Source: Thermodesulfobacteriota bacterium (GTDB lineage Bacteria; Desulfobacterota; Deferrisomatia; Deferrisomatales; JACRMM01). Taken from it: DNA of 57,813 nt. The stretch is taken from positions 38,690-96,502 of the forward strand of contig JBFLZB010000001.1 of assembly GCA_040756475.1 (NCBI GenBank), written 5' to 3'. Shown here piece after piece: positions 7,115-15,947 of this stretch (positions within the stretch are counted from its first letter, which is position 1; each line of letters begins with the position of its first letter). The notes under the pieces are model-generated. The model was not told where the DNA came from and did no database searches. It saw only the letters and a program-made list of their open reading frames with translations. A program made the position numbers and the translations under genes.

Positions 7115-9454
7115 ATGATCGAGATCAAAGGAAGGGTTAAGGGCCGCCGGGTCTCCACCAAGGAGCTCGACGAGCAGATCCAGGAGGCCGTGCGCAGCGG
7201 CAAGCGCCGCCTCAAGGTCTCGGCCGACGGCCAGCACGGCATCGGCGGCCGCATCTGGCCCCAGGCCGAGTCGGTGAAGGTGCGCATCACCGGGGCCCCG
7301 GGGCAGCGGGTGGGCGGCATGGGCATGGCGGGCACGGAGATCGTGGTGGAGGGCTCGGCTTCCGACGACGTGGGCTGGCTCAACACCGGCGCCACCGTCA
7401 CGGTGCTGGGCGACGTGGGCAACGGCGCCCACAACGCCGGCGCCCAGGGCAGGCTCTACGTCCAGGGCAGCGGCGGCGCCCGCTGCGACACGCTGACCAA
7501 GTTCAACCCCCGGTTCGAGCCCATCCAGTCCTGGTACTTCCGGGACGTGGGCGACTCGTTTGCGGAGTTCAAGGCCGGGGGCGTGGCCGTGGTGTGCGGC
7601 GTCAACCCGCGAAACCCCGACAGCATCCTGGGCTACCGGCCCTGCGCCGGCATGGTGGGGGGCACCATCTACTTCCGGGGGCCGGTCCAGGGGGTGGTGG
7701 AAGAGGACGTGCGCGTCGGTGCAGTGACCGACGCCGACTGGGAATGGCTCACGAAGCACATGAAGCCGTTCCTCAAGGCCGTCGACCGGCTGAGCTTCTA
7801 CCAGTCGCTGACCCGCAGCCGGGAGGATTGGCGAAAAATCGTGGCGCTCAGCCCCGAGGAGCGCGAGCAGCGCGCCCGCGCCGGGCGCCCCGCCATGGTA
7901 GCCTTCCGGAAGAACGTGTGGGAGAAGGGCGTGGGGGGCGGCGGGATCTTCGCCGACTACTTGGAGACCGAGACCACCATCCTGCCCTTCGTGGCCCAGG
8001 GTGAGGGGCGCCGCCAGGTTCCCCGGTGGGAGAACGACCAGTACGCGCCCCCCTGTGCGGGGTACTGCCCCACGGGCATCCCCACCCACCAGCGCACCCG
8101 CCTCATCCGGGAGGGCCGGGAGGAGGAGGCCCTGGACCTGGTCCTGCAGTATTCCCCCTTCCCCGGCACCGTGTGCGGCTACGTCTGCCCGAACCTCTGC
8201 ATGGACTACTGCTCCCGGCAGCAGTTCCTCAAGGACCCGGTGGACGTCTCGTTCCTGGGGCGCCTGAGCCTGGAGCGGCCCGCCCCCCGTCCCGCGGCGG
8301 CCCGGCCGGAGAAGATTGCGGTGCTCGGCGGCGGCCCCGGGGGCATGTCCGCCGCCTACCAGCTCGCCCTCCAGGGGTACCGGGTGAGCCTGTACGAGCG
8401 GGAGGAGCGCCTGGGGGGGAAGATCTACTACTGCATCCCCGAGGAGCGCCTCCCGGCGGAGATCCTGCAAAAGGAGATCGACCGCTTCGCCTCCCTGGGG
8501 GTCGACGTCCACACGGGCGTGGAGGTGACCCGGGAGGTCTACCGGGAGATCCACCGCGGCCACGACGTGGTGCTGCTCGCCACCGGCTGCCACTCCCCGC
8601 GGACGATCCCCTTCCCCGGCTACGAGCACGTGATCCCGGGCATCGTCTTCTTGAAGGAGCTCAACGCCCGCAACCCCATGGACCTCGCGGGCCAGAGCGT
8701 GGTGGTGATCGGGGCGGGCAACGTGGGCATGGACATCTGCGTGGAGGCCTTCAACTGCGGCGCCGCCCGGGTGACCGCGGTGGACATCCAGAAGCCCGCT
8801 TCCTTCGGCAAGGAGCAGAAGATGGCCGCGGCCCGGGGGACGGAGATCCTCTACCCCAAATTTACCGACCTCTACGACCGGGAGGCCCGAACCATCCGCT
8901 TCAAGGACGGCACCTCCCTGCCCGCCGATACGGTCATCATCTCCATCGGGGAGACCCCCGAGCTCGGCTACCTCCCCGCGGGGCCCGCCGGGGTCGACCT
9001 GGAGCGGGGGTTCGTGCGGGTCGATTCCGTCGGCCGCACCACCGACCCCAAGGTCTTCGCCATCGGCGACGTGGCCAAGCCTGGCCTCATCACCAACGCC
9101 ATCGGCGCCGGCTTGCAGGTGGCCCGGTATGTCCACTCCCTGCTCTCCAAGACCGAGTACGACGAGGAGACCAAGCGGATCATCCCCTACGAGCGGATCA
9201 AGTTTCAGTACTACGAGCGCTCCCGCCAGGGCGACCTCTCCCGCACCTGCGCCGGGGAGGGGGGCAAGTGCCTCTCCTGCGCAAGCTGCCGCGACTGCCA
9301 CCTGTGCGAGGCCACCTGCTACTGGGGCGCGATCTCGCGCGTGGAGCTGGGGGGCGGGGAGTACGAGTACGCCGTGGACCCCGACCGGTGCATCGGCTGC
9401 GGCTTCTGCGCCGGCGTGTGCCCCTGCGGCATCTGGGCGATGTACGAGGCGTGA
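7115..9454 (+). CDS. glutamate synthase GXGXG domain fused to GltD-like NAD(P)H:FAD oxidoreductase and ferredoxin
   Basis: A 779-residue fusion. Residues about 1-250 match the C-terminal GXGXG beta-helix domain of GltB (GQHGIGGRIWP, GQRVGGMGMAGTEIVVEG, LGDVGNGAHNAG). A GltD-type module follows: Fe-S cysteines in CAGYCPTGIPTHQ and CGYVCPNLCMDYC, the FAD motif VLGGGPGGMSAAYQLAL, the NAD(P) motif VVIGAGNVGMDICVEA, and FAIGDVAKPGLITNAIG. The C-terminus has two more cluster motifs, CLSCASCRDCHLC and CIGCGFCAGVCPCGIW. It would take electrons from NAD(P)H and hand them to the FMN subunit. GXGXG and GltD parts are normally on different chains, so the fusion is notable. It ends the operon. Confidence 0.9.
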   Translation: MIEIKGRVKGRRVSTKELDEQIQEAVRSGKRRLKVSADGQHGIGGRIWPQAESVKVRITGAPGQRVGGMGMAGTEIVVEGSASDDVGWLNTGATVTVLGDVGNGAHNAGAQGRLYVQGSGGARCDTLTKFNPRFEPIQSWYFRDVGDSFAEFKAGGVAVVCGVNPRNPDSILGYRPCAGMVGGTIYFRGPVQGVVEEDVRVGAVTDADWEWLTKHMKPFLKAVDRLSFYQSLTRSREDWRKIVALSPEEREQRARAGRPAMVAFRKNVWEKGVGGGGIFADYLETETTILPFVAQGEGRRQVPRWENDQYAPPCAGYCPTGIPTHQRTRLIREGREEEALDLVLQYSPFPGTVCGYVCPNLCMDYCSRQQFLKDPVDVSFLGRLSLERPAPRPAAARPEKIAVLGGGPGGMSAAYQLALQGYRVSLYEREERLGGKIYYCIPEERLPAEILQKEIDRFASLGVDVHTGVEVTREVYREIHRGHDVVLLATGCHSPRTIPFPGYEHVIPGIVFLKELNARNPMDLAGQSVVVIGAGNVGMDICVEAFNCGAARVTAVDIQKPASFGKEQKMAAARGTEILYPKFTDLYDREARTIRFKDGTSLPADTVIISIGETPELGYLPAGPAGVDLERGFVRVDSVGRTTDPKVFAIGDVAKPGLITNAIGAGLQVARYVHSLLSKTEYDEETKRIIPYERIKFQYYERSRQGDLSRTCAGEGGKCLSCASCRDCHLCEATCYWGAISRVELGGGEYEYAVDPDRCIGCGFCAGVCPCGIWAMYEA

Positions 9455-9458
9455 CGGA

Positions 9459-9531
9459 GCGTGAAGCGTGAAACGTGAGGCGTGACGGGCTGCCCGGCAG
9501 CTCCAACGGGCAACCCGCAACGGGCAACCCG
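9459..9531 (+). repeat. two heptamer series downstream of glutamate synthase
   Basis: Four GCGTGAA-type heptamers (9459-9486) are followed, after 17 bp, by four alternating CAACGGG/CAACCCG heptamers (9504-9531). The second series abuts the 25-bp hairpin. Confidence 0.75.
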
Positions 9532-9584
9532 CACCCCAGATGCACGAGAGCCCCCTTCCGGGGGCTCTCGTGCATCTGGGGTGC
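9531..9584. terminator. 25-bp perfect hairpin between converging genes
   Basis: Positions 9531-9555 and 9560-9584 are perfect reverse complements with a TTCC loop. The element lies between the glutamate synthase operon and the convergent Cys-rich gene, and its right arm shares one base with that gene's stop codon. It is symmetric, so it could serve both strands; no T-tract is visible. Confidence 0.65.
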
Positions 9585-9814
9585 TAGCCCTTCATCTTCT
9601 GTGGCTTGCACAGGAGGTCTGCCTGCTCGGCCGGACGGCCGCAGGCGCCGCACACGTACTCCAGGTTCTGCCGCATGGGCTTGCACACGTGCCGGGCGGT
9701 CTCGGCGGTGTCGCCGCAGTACTGGCACTTGTCGGTCACCTTCTGGGGCTTGCACAGGTGACCCTTTTCCGTCGTCACCGCTCCACAGCTCTCGCACTTG
9801 TAGACGTTTGACAT
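9584..9814 (-). CDS. small protein with three CxxCG...CKP zinc-ribbon-like repeats
   Basis: A 76-residue protein starting MSNVYKCESCGAVTTEKG at 9814, with AGGAG just upstream. Three repeats are visible: CESCG...HLCKPQK, CQYCG...HVCKPM and CGACG...LLCKPQK. Each has a CxxCG pair followed 8-13 residues later by a single Cys in a CKP motif. The spacing suggests three metal-binding units with three Cys each, or a shared cluster, rather than ordinary four-Cys ribbons. I do not recognise a named family. It is monocistronic and converges on the glutamate synthase operon. Confidence 0.75.
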   Translation of the reverse strand: MSNVYKCESCGAVTTEKGHLCKPQKVTDKCQYCGDTAETARHVCKPMRQNLEYVCGACGRPAEQADLLCKPQKMKG

Positions 9815-9919
9815 GTCGTCATCTCCTTTGCCGGGGGGGGCCGGGGCCCGCTTCGCTGCTTGGAAGTACTCTTGCCACTGCGGGGGAGAAGAGCAAGTCG
9901 GAACCCCCACGGAGGAAGT

Positions 9920-10948
9920 TCAGAACCCGGGGCGGAGCAGGTCGGCGATCTCCTCGGGAAAGGCCATGCACAGGGTCTCGTTGTAGAGATTTCGCAGGGC
10001 GCCCACGTCGGTGGCCCCCAGGGCCTGATTGAAGAAGGTTCGGGGAGAAAACACCAGGTGTACCCGGGCGTGCTCGTCGCCCGGGGCCCCGGTGAAGAGG
10101 TTCGCGTTGAAGCTGTAGATCCCCAGGGCGTCGTAGGCCTTCATGACTCGCGCCAGGCCGGTCCCCAGGTCGGCGAGGTCCTGCTCCGTGAGGTCCAAGG
10201 TCGCCCGGGCGCCCTCCACCACGGCCACCACGTCTCCCGCGACGCCCATGGGCGCGAAGGAGACGAGCCACTGGGTGCGGCCGATGCCCCCCAGGTAGCG
10301 CCGGCCGTCGGCCTGCTCGGCCCGCACCAGGTCGTCCCAGTAGTTCGAGCCCGCGCGGGCCCGGTACGCGGCGGCAGCTTCCAGCTCGGCGCGCATCAGA
10401 TTCGGGGCGTCGGAGCTCGCGAAGACCTGGAGGTGGGAGTGGATCAGCGAGCTCCCGGCGGGGGGCATGTGGTTCCAGTTGATCAGGTGGTACACCGACT
10501 CGGGGTGCCGCCGGGCGTGGAGGCCGCGAAAGAAGGCGAGCGCCAGGCCGAAGGCCCGGGCGATCCGCTCGGCGCCGAGCTCGGTCATGGGGGTGAAGTG
10601 ACGGCTCCCCAGGGTGGCCACGGCGCTCACGGCGTCGTAGGGGGCGAGGTTGGGAAAGAGCACCATGTCGTCGGCCTGGAGGCGGCCTTCGGGCAGGACC
10701 TCCGGGGGGAAGGACGGCGTCACCGCCAGCACCCGCTCGGGGCAAAACGGGCACCAGGACTCGGTGCCCGCCACGAGCTTGTCGAAATCGGGCTTCTGCC
10801 ACTGGAGCTTCATGAAGTGGCAGATCCGCGCCGTCCGGCCCGTGAGGGGGTCGATCCGGATCTCGCTGGGGATCTTCCTGGGACTCCCGTCCTTGGGGTC
10901 CAGGAGCACCGTCTCCTTGCGCCGGGCAATGAATTGCAGGGTATCCAT
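9920..10948 (-). CDS. GalT-like nucleotidylyltransferase (HIT superfamily)
   Basis: A 342-residue protein related to galactose-1-phosphate uridylyltransferase. It has a CxxC zinc motif (ESWCPFCPERV) and the HIT-type catalytic motif SSLIHSHLQVFAS, in which H-x-H-x-Q matches the GalT active site; the first His would be the nucleotidylated residue. NANLFTGAPGDEHARVHLVF lies toward the C-terminus. The start at 10948 follows AGGAGGTGG. No other Leloir gene is nearby, so the sugar- or adenylyl-phosphate substrate is open. Deltaproteobacterial proteins of this length are often annotated only as GalT-related. Confidence 0.8.
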   Translation of the reverse strand: MDTLQFIARRKETVLLDPKDGSPRKIPSEIRIDPLTGRTARICHFMKLQWQKPDFDKLVAGTESWCPFCPERVLAVTPSFPPEVLPEGRLQADDMVLFPNLAPYDAVSAVATLGSRHFTPMTELGAERIARAFGLALAFFRGLHARRHPESVYHLINWNHMPPAGSSLIHSHLQVFASSDAPNLMRAELEAAAAYRARAGSNYWDDLVRAEQADGRRYLGGIGRTQWLVSFAPMGVAGDVVAVVEGARATLDLTEQDLADLGTGLARVMKAYDALGIYSFNANLFTGAPGDEHARVHLVFSPRTFFNQALGATDVGALRNLYNETLCMAFPEEIADLLRPGF

Positions 10949-11294
10949 CGAGTTCCACCTCCTGGCCGTGGGTACGAGTGGCGTGCACTCTAACCGGACG
11001 AGGGACCCTTCGCAAACCGCGAGCACGAGGGCTGAATAGCGGCGAGGGGGGCGCCGGAGCCCCGGTGTCGCCGTCCGGAGACGGACGGGCTGGGCGCCGG
11101 GAAGGGGTTTTCGCCACCCGCGCTCCCTCGCCTGTCGCCGGTGGGAGACGGCAAGGCTCCTCTCTCCTGGGGCGGGCGTCGCGTGGGCCGTGGTTTTTCA
11201 GCCCGGGGGGCGGGACGGCACGGCGGTTGCTCGTGTCACGCGGGACTCGGCCGGGGGGGGCATCCGCAACGCACGGTTTCCCAGGAGGTCCCCC
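10949..11294. other. divergent intergenic region
   Basis: 346 bp between the GalT-like gene and the plus-strand membrane gene. It holds the promoter candidate listed separately and the AGGAGG site of the membrane gene at 11283-11289. The rest is GC-rich with no convincing ORF, repeat or RNA. Confidence 0.6.
10987..11015 (-). promoter_or_regulatory. sigma-70-like promoter candidate for GalT-like gene
   Basis: On the minus strand TTGCGA (11015-11010) and TAGAGT (10992-10987) are separated by 17 bp, about 40 bp upstream of the ATG at 10948. Each hexamer matches four of six consensus bases. Confidence 0.4.
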
Positions 11295-11858
11295 ATGCCC
11301 GTCGGCTTTCGGCGCCTGATGGCGCTCGTCTTCTCCCTCACCTTCTTCGGCCTCTCGGTGGCCCTGGGGGGGATCGCCCTCCAGCACTTCGCCCAGAGCT
11401 TCTTCTCGGACAAGACTCTCGCCGAAGGGATCCTCAAGGCCCTCAACATGGGGGTCATCGCCCTGGCGACCTTCGAGCTGGGCCTCGGCGTCCAGAAGGA
11501 ATACGCGGGACCCGACGACCGGGACGACATCCTCGTGGTGCTGCGCCGCACCGTGTCTCGGTTCGTGAGCACGGTGTGCATCGCCCTTGTGCTGGAAGGG
11601 CTCATCATGGTGATCAAGTACAGCCAGCAGGAGCTTGCGGGCAACCTGCCTTATCCCGTGGCCATCATCACGAGCGCGGCGGCCCTGCTGCTCGCCCTGG
11701 GAGGGTTCCTCCACCTCACCCGCCACGTGGGGTGGGAAGACGGGGTCGAGCCGGCATCGCGCCCGCGCCCCGCCCTGCGGCCCGACGCCTCCCACGGGCT
11801 CATCCTGGAGCCCTGGCAGGTCTCGGGCGAGCGCAAGGACGCCCTGCGCCTCCCGTAG
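11295..11858 (+). CDS. integral membrane protein, four predicted helices
   Basis: A 187-residue protein starting MPVGFRRLMALVF after CCAGGAGGTC. Four hydrophobic segments are visible, near residues 8-30, 46-63, 85-108 and 118-140, and the C-terminal 45 residues are hydrophilic with an Arg-Pro-rich stretch. The short loop GVQKEYAGPDDRDDILVVLRR between helices 2 and 3 is acidic. I do not recognise a characterised family; similar four-helix proteins occur as conserved hypotheticals in sulfur- and metal-respiring bacteria. It converges with the rhomboid gene 33 bp downstream. Confidence 0.7.
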   Translation: MPVGFRRLMALVFSLTFFGLSVALGGIALQHFAQSFFSDKTLAEGILKALNMGVIALATFELGLGVQKEYAGPDDRDDILVVLRRTVSRFVSTVCIALVLEGLIMVIKYSQQELAGNLPYPVAIITSAAALLLALGGFLHLTRHVGWEDGVEPASRPRPALRPDASHGLILEPWQVSGERKDALRLP

Positions 11859-11891
11859 GTGCAGCCGCGGCCCTGTGCGGGCCACGGGCTC

Positions 11892-12818
11892 CTAGCCTTT
11901 CCCCAGGGCCAGGGCCCAGGCCCCCACCACGACGGCCAGGCAGAGGAGCCCCAGGCCCGCCGAGGCCTTCCACCTCGGCACGCGCCGCAGGGGCCACGGC
12001 CAGCGGGTGAGCGATCCCGCCGCCACCCCCCAACCGAAGCCGAAGAGGTGTGCCAGGTAGTCCGTTCGCTCTCCCCCGACCCCGGTGAGTGCGAGGAGCC
12101 CGCCGCCCGCCCCCAGGGGGAGTACCCAACGGCGCCAGTCGCGGCGCGCCGCCGCCCAGGCCGCGCGCCCGACCAGGACGCCCAGGGCGCCGAAGACCGC
12201 CGTGGAGCTGCCGATGCTCAGGTGGGAGGGGGCCCGGGCCAGCGCGTTGGTGAGGTTCCCGAGGGTTCCCGCGGCCAGCACCAGGGCGAGCCCCAGGCCC
12301 AGCCCCAGCTGCCGGTTCACGTGGACGAGGAGCAGCCCGCCGAGGACCAGGTTGCCTGCCAGGTGCAGGCCGTCGGCGTGCAGCGTGAGCGCGGTGACCA
12401 GGCGCCACACCTCGCCCCCGAGCACGCGGGAGGCGTCCAGGGCTCCTAGCCGGTGCCACTCCACGGCGATGCCGAAGACCCGCCCCGGTGCCTGGAAGGT
12501 GAGGTCGTGGAAGAGCCCCAGGGCCACCAGCACCGCCCAGGTGCGCACGTCGTTGCGGACCGTGGGGGGCTCGGGGGGCGGGCGGGGCGGCCAGCCGCGA
12601 TTTTCCGCCTCGTAGCGGAGCAGTTCCTCTTCCGCGCGCGGCCGAAGGGCAGCGGGCACCAGGAGCGCCGTGCGCCCGCTGCGGGAGTCGAACCGGTGGG
12701 GCACCCCCCGGGCCTCGAGCACCAGGGACCAGATGCGGGCTCGGCGCCGGGCGGCTTCCGGATCGTCGGGAAAGGGTACCGCCTCCTCCCAGCCCTCGGT
12801 CTCGGGATGCATCCGCAT
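11892..12818 (-). CDS. rhomboid-family intramembrane serine protease
   Basis: A 308-residue protein with a soluble N-terminal region of about 90 residues, resembling the small DUF2007-type fold, followed by a rhomboid core. HLAGN (residues 152-156) matches the H-x-x-x-N signature. The catalytic Ser is expected at S205 in IGSSTAVFG, and the catalytic His at H257 in DYLAHLFGFGWG, so the dyad is retained. About six hydrophobic helices follow residue 90. Rhomboids cleave membrane-anchored substrates; the substrate is unknown. The stop lies 33 bp from the convergent membrane-protein gene, and the start lies 15 bp downstream of the CoA-transferase stop, suggesting co-transcription. Confidence 0.85.
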   Translation of the reverse strand: MRMHPETEGWEEAVPFPDDPEAARRRARIWSLVLEARGVPHRFDSRSGRTALLVPAALRPRAEEELLRYEAENRGWPPRPPPEPPTVRNDVRTWAVLVALGLFHDLTFQAPGRVFGIAVEWHRLGALDASRVLGGEVWRLVTALTLHADGLHLAGNLVLGGLLLVHVNRQLGLGLGLALVLAAGTLGNLTNALARAPSHLSIGSSTAVFGALGVLVGRAAWAAARRDWRRWVLPLGAGGGLLALTGVGGERTDYLAHLFGFGWGVAAGSLTRWPWPLRRVPRWKASAGLGLLCLAVVVGAWALALGKG

Positions 12819-12833
12819 GGAAAATCAGATTTC

Positions 12834-14708
12834 TTAGATTCGGAACTCCAGGTGGTAGGCGCCCTCCTCGAAACGGCTCTCCACCGTGAACCCCAGCTTG
12901 TAGAACAGGTGCAGCATGGCGCGGTTCTCGGGCATGACCTCGGCGGTGATGCCCTTGATGCCCTTGTCCTGGGCGATTCGGACGATGGTGCGCACCAGGT
13001 GGTAGCCGAGCCCCTTGCCCTGCCAGGCGTCCCGCACCAGAAAGGCCGCCTCCGCGGTGTTGGTGGCCTCGTCGAGCACGTACTGGGCCAGGCCCACCAT
13101 CTCCTCCACCCCCCCGTGCTCCACCGTGGCGGCAATCGCCATGCGGGTCTGGTAGTCCAGGTCCAGCTCCTCCTGGAGCCGCTCGTGGGGCATGTACTTG
13201 ATTACGTTGAAGTAGCGCCGATAGATGGACTCGTCCGAGAGGCTGTAGAAGAGATCCTTGAGCATGGGCTCGTCGGTGGCCCGCACGGGGCGCACGAACA
13301 CCTCCTGGCCGGCCAGCACCGCGTGCTCCTCGTACTTTTCGGGGTAGAGGTCGAGCGAGGTGGGGATGATCTGGTCCGGGTAGACGTAGTGGAGGCGCTT
13401 GGCGGCCTCCAGGAGCTCCTTGCGGAACTTGGGGTGGGCGATGTTGATGAGCGCCATGGCCCGCTCCCGGATGGTCTTGCCGTGCAGATCGGTGTACCCC
13501 CACTCGGTCACCACGTAGCGGGCGGAAGCCCGGGTGGTGACCACCCCGGCGCCGGGGGAGAGCTGGGGCACGATCCGGGTGACGGCGTCGCCCCGGGCCG
13601 TGGAGGGCAGGGCGATGATGGGCTTGCCCCCCTGGCTTCGGGCCGCTCCCCGGATGAAGTCCACCTGCCCCCCGATGCCGCTGTAGAACTGGTGGCCGAT
13701 GGAGTCGGAGCAGACCTGCCCCGTCAGATCGATCTCGAGGGCGGTGTTGATCGAGACCATGTTGTCGTTTTGGCCGATCACGAAGGGATCGTTGGTGTAC
13801 TCGCTGGGGTGGAGCTCCACCATCGGGTTGTTGTCGATGAAGTCGTAGAGCGCCCGGGTCCCCATGCAGAACGAGGCGATCACCTTGCCCCGGTGCAGGG
13901 TCTTTCTACGGTTGGTGATGGCGCCGGCCTGGACGAGCTCCAGGAGCCAGTCGGAGAACATCTCGGTGTGCACCCCCAGGTCGCGCTTGTCCTTGAGGGC
14001 GTGGACGGCGGCGTTGGGGATGGAGCCGATGCCGATCTGGATGGTGGCGCCGTCTCTCACGAGCCGGGAGATGTTGCGGCCGATGCGGATCGCCACCTCG
14101 TCGGGGGTGGGGGGCAGGTATTCGATGACCGGGGAAGCGTGCTCCACCAGGTAGTCGATCCGGTCCACCGGGAGGAAGGAGTCCCCCAGGGTGCGGGGCA
14201 TCTCGGGGTTGACCTCGGCGATCACGAGCTTGGCGGACTCCACCGCCGCCTTGGTCACGTCCACGCTCACCCCCAGGCTCACGAAACCGTGGCGGTCCGG
14301 GGGGCCCACCTGGATGAGGGCCGCGTCCACCCGGGTCCTGCGGCTGCGAAAGAGCTGGGGCAGCTCCGAGAGGTACACGGGGGTGTAGTCGGCCCGCCCC
14401 TCGGCCACGGCCCGGCGGGTATTGTCGCCGATGAAGAAGGCGTTGTGGCGGAACACCTTGGCGAGCTTCTCGTCGGTGTAGGGCGCGATGCCCAGGGTGA
14501 GGATGTGGAGGATCTCCGAGTCGGCGAGGATGGCCGACTTGTTCGCCAGGCCCTCCACCAGGTACTGGGGCTCCCCGCAGGCCGAGCCCACGAAGATCTT
14601 AGCGCCCCGCTGGATGCGGGAGAGGGCGGCCTCCCGCTCGGCAACCCGGGAGGCGTAGCGGGTCTTCCAGTCCAGATCCACCCAGGAGAGGTCCGCGGCC
14701 GGTGCCAT
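12834..14708 (-). CDS. acetyl-CoA hydrolase/CoA-transferase fused to GNAT acetyltransferase
   Basis: A 624-residue two-domain protein. Residues about 1-440 match the acetyl-CoA hydrolase/4-hydroxybutyrate CoA-transferase family, including LGVHTEMFSDWLLELVQ with the presumed catalytic Glu, and GIGGQVDFIRGAARSQGG. Residues about 470-624 form a GNAT domain with the acetyl-CoA-binding sequence AWQGKGLGYHLVRTIVRIAQ. The ATG at 14708 is 1 bp from the upstream stop. The fusion recurs in delta-lineage bacteria. The GNAT domain may acetylate a protein or the transferase itself, but this is inference. It could exchange CoA between acetate and other short-chain acids. Confidence 0.88.
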   Translation of the reverse strand: MAPAADLSWVDLDWKTRYASRVAEREAALSRIQRGAKIFVGSACGEPQYLVEGLANKSAILADSEILHILTLGIAPYTDEKLAKVFRHNAFFIGDNTRRAVAEGRADYTPVYLSELPQLFRSRRTRVDAALIQVGPPDRHGFVSLGVSVDVTKAAVESAKLVIAEVNPEMPRTLGDSFLPVDRIDYLVEHASPVIEYLPPTPDEVAIRIGRNISRLVRDGATIQIGIGSIPNAAVHALKDKRDLGVHTEMFSDWLLELVQAGAITNRRKTLHRGKVIASFCMGTRALYDFIDNNPMVELHPSEYTNDPFVIGQNDNMVSINTALEIDLTGQVCSDSIGHQFYSGIGGQVDFIRGAARSQGGKPIIALPSTARGDAVTRIVPQLSPGAGVVTTRASARYVVTEWGYTDLHGKTIRERAMALINIAHPKFRKELLEAAKRLHYVYPDQIIPTSLDLYPEKYEEHAVLAGQEVFVRPVRATDEPMLKDLFYSLSDESIYRRYFNVIKYMPHERLQEELDLDYQTRMAIAATVEHGGVEEMVGLAQYVLDEATNTAEAAFLVRDAWQGKGLGYHLVRTIVRIAQDKGIKGITAEVMPENRAMLHLFYKLGFTVESRFEEGAYHLEFRI

Positions 14709-14709
14709 C

Positions 14710-15519
14710 CTAGCGCCCCCCTTCCGCCGGATATCCCGCGCCGGCGTCCCCGCTCCCCGCCAGCCCCGGCAGCCGCCCGCCGGCGCGCAGGTCGCAGGCA
14801 AGCAGGGTCCCCCCGGCCACGCACACGGGGATCGCGAGGAAGTTGAGCAGGGGGATCAGGAGCAGGAGCGACGCCCCGGTGCCGAAGCCCAGGAACGCCG
14901 AGAGGTTGTGCCAGGCGGTCCGGCGCTTGGCGGCAAACCCGAAGCGCCACCGGTCCATGGTGTAGTCCACGTAGGCCCACCCGAGGAAAAAGGCCGTGTA
15001 CAGGGCCAGGAGGGGGGTCAGGGGCCAGAAGAAGAAGCTTCCCGCCCAGAGCACGAAGGCCCCCGGGCCCCAGAGGGCAGCCCGGCGCAGTCCCGTGACG
15101 AAGGAGCGCCCCGCGTCCGCCCAGAAGACGCCCAGCCGAAAGGGCTCGTCCCTGCGCTCCCCGGTGTAGACCCTCTCGACGTGCTCCGAGAGGAGGTCGT
15201 TGAAAGGCTCCAGGAGAAGGCTGCCGAGCAGGGTGAAGGTGAAGGCGACGAAGAGGAACAGCACGGCGGCAAAGAGGATCCAGAGGGCGTAGAAAGCCAC
15301 GCTCCAGTACCAGGCCTCCCCCTGGGGGATCAGGGCGGTGACCCAGGTGCCGAAGCGCGATCCCGCGAACCAGATGAGCCCGGCGTACAGGATGGTGTTG
15401 ATCGCGAAAGGAACCCCCACGTAGGGGAGGAGCCGAGGGTGGGCGAAGAGGAACCGCAGACCCCGGTAGGGGTAGCGAAAGCTCGCGGCGGCGCCGATGG
15501 GCGGGCTCGGGGGGGGCAT
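14710..15519 (-). CDS. CysZ/EI24-like membrane protein
   Basis: A 269-residue protein with an N-terminal motif SFRYPYRGLRFLFAHPRLLP typical of the EI24/CysZ family, several hydrophobic helices, and the conserved region PFNDLLSEHVERVYTG. CysZ transports sulfate in enterobacteria, but family members in other lineages are uncharacterised and no cys genes are nearby. A Gly/Pro-rich tail follows the last helix. The stop is 1 bp before the CoA-transferase ATG, so the genes are probably co-transcribed. Confidence 0.75.
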   Translation of the reverse strand: MPPPSPPIGAAASFRYPYRGLRFLFAHPRLLPYVGVPFAINTILYAGLIWFAGSRFGTWVTALIPQGEAWYWSVAFYALWILFAAVLFLFVAFTFTLLGSLLLEPFNDLLSEHVERVYTGERRDEPFRLGVFWADAGRSFVTGLRRAALWGPGAFVLWAGSFFFWPLTPLLALYTAFFLGWAYVDYTMDRWRFGFAAKRRTAWHNLSAFLGFGTGASLLLLIPLLNFLAIPVCVAGGTLLACDLRAGGRLPGLAGSGDAGAGYPAEGGR

Positions 15520-15747
15520 GGCTCCTCCTGTTGCGGTGCAGCGCGACGGCCCACGATACCGCCTCGCGAAAGAGCGCGCAACGCACCGGCACGACCTGGA
15601 TCCACCGCCCGGGCGGGGAGCGGGATCGGGAGCCCCTGCGCTCCGGGACTTTCGGACCCCGCCCCGAGATTAGGTGGTGGATCCTGGGTGCGTCGGAGTC
15701 GTGCGGCTTGTCCGCTCGGCCGCTCCAGGTCCAAATCGAGGTCGGGG

Positions 15748-15788
15748 CCGATCCCGATTTCGATACCGATCCCGATTTCGATGCCGAT
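15748..15788. repeat. 18-bp direct repeat, two copies plus partial
   Basis: Two 18-bp units beginning CCGATCCCGATTTCGAT (15748-15765 and 15766-15783) differ only in the last base. A 5-bp partial third copy follows. Confidence 0.7.
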
Positions 15789-15947
15789 GGCTTGCCCGCG
15801 GGTTCTGAGCATGCCTGCGGCCAGCAGGGAAACGGCTCTTCGTTCGCCGGCACTTCGCTGGAGTCGGCGGGGGGCCATGTTCCGGCGCTGCGGGCCGCGG
15901 CGGGCACCAACACCCCCGGTCGCAAACCCGGGCCGTCGAAATCAGGC

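Noticed and set aside
5426-9520. 1364-codon open frame antisense to the glutamate synthase genes
   Set aside because: High GC leaves few stops in the opposite frame. The sense strand carries clear Fe-S, FAD and GXGXG motifs, while the antisense translation is Gly/Ala/His-rich without motifs.
12676-12700. T-psi-C-arm-like sequence (GTCGAACC) suggesting a tRNA
   Set aside because: It lies inside the rhomboid coding sequence, and no matching D-arm, anticodon arm or acceptor stem surrounds it.
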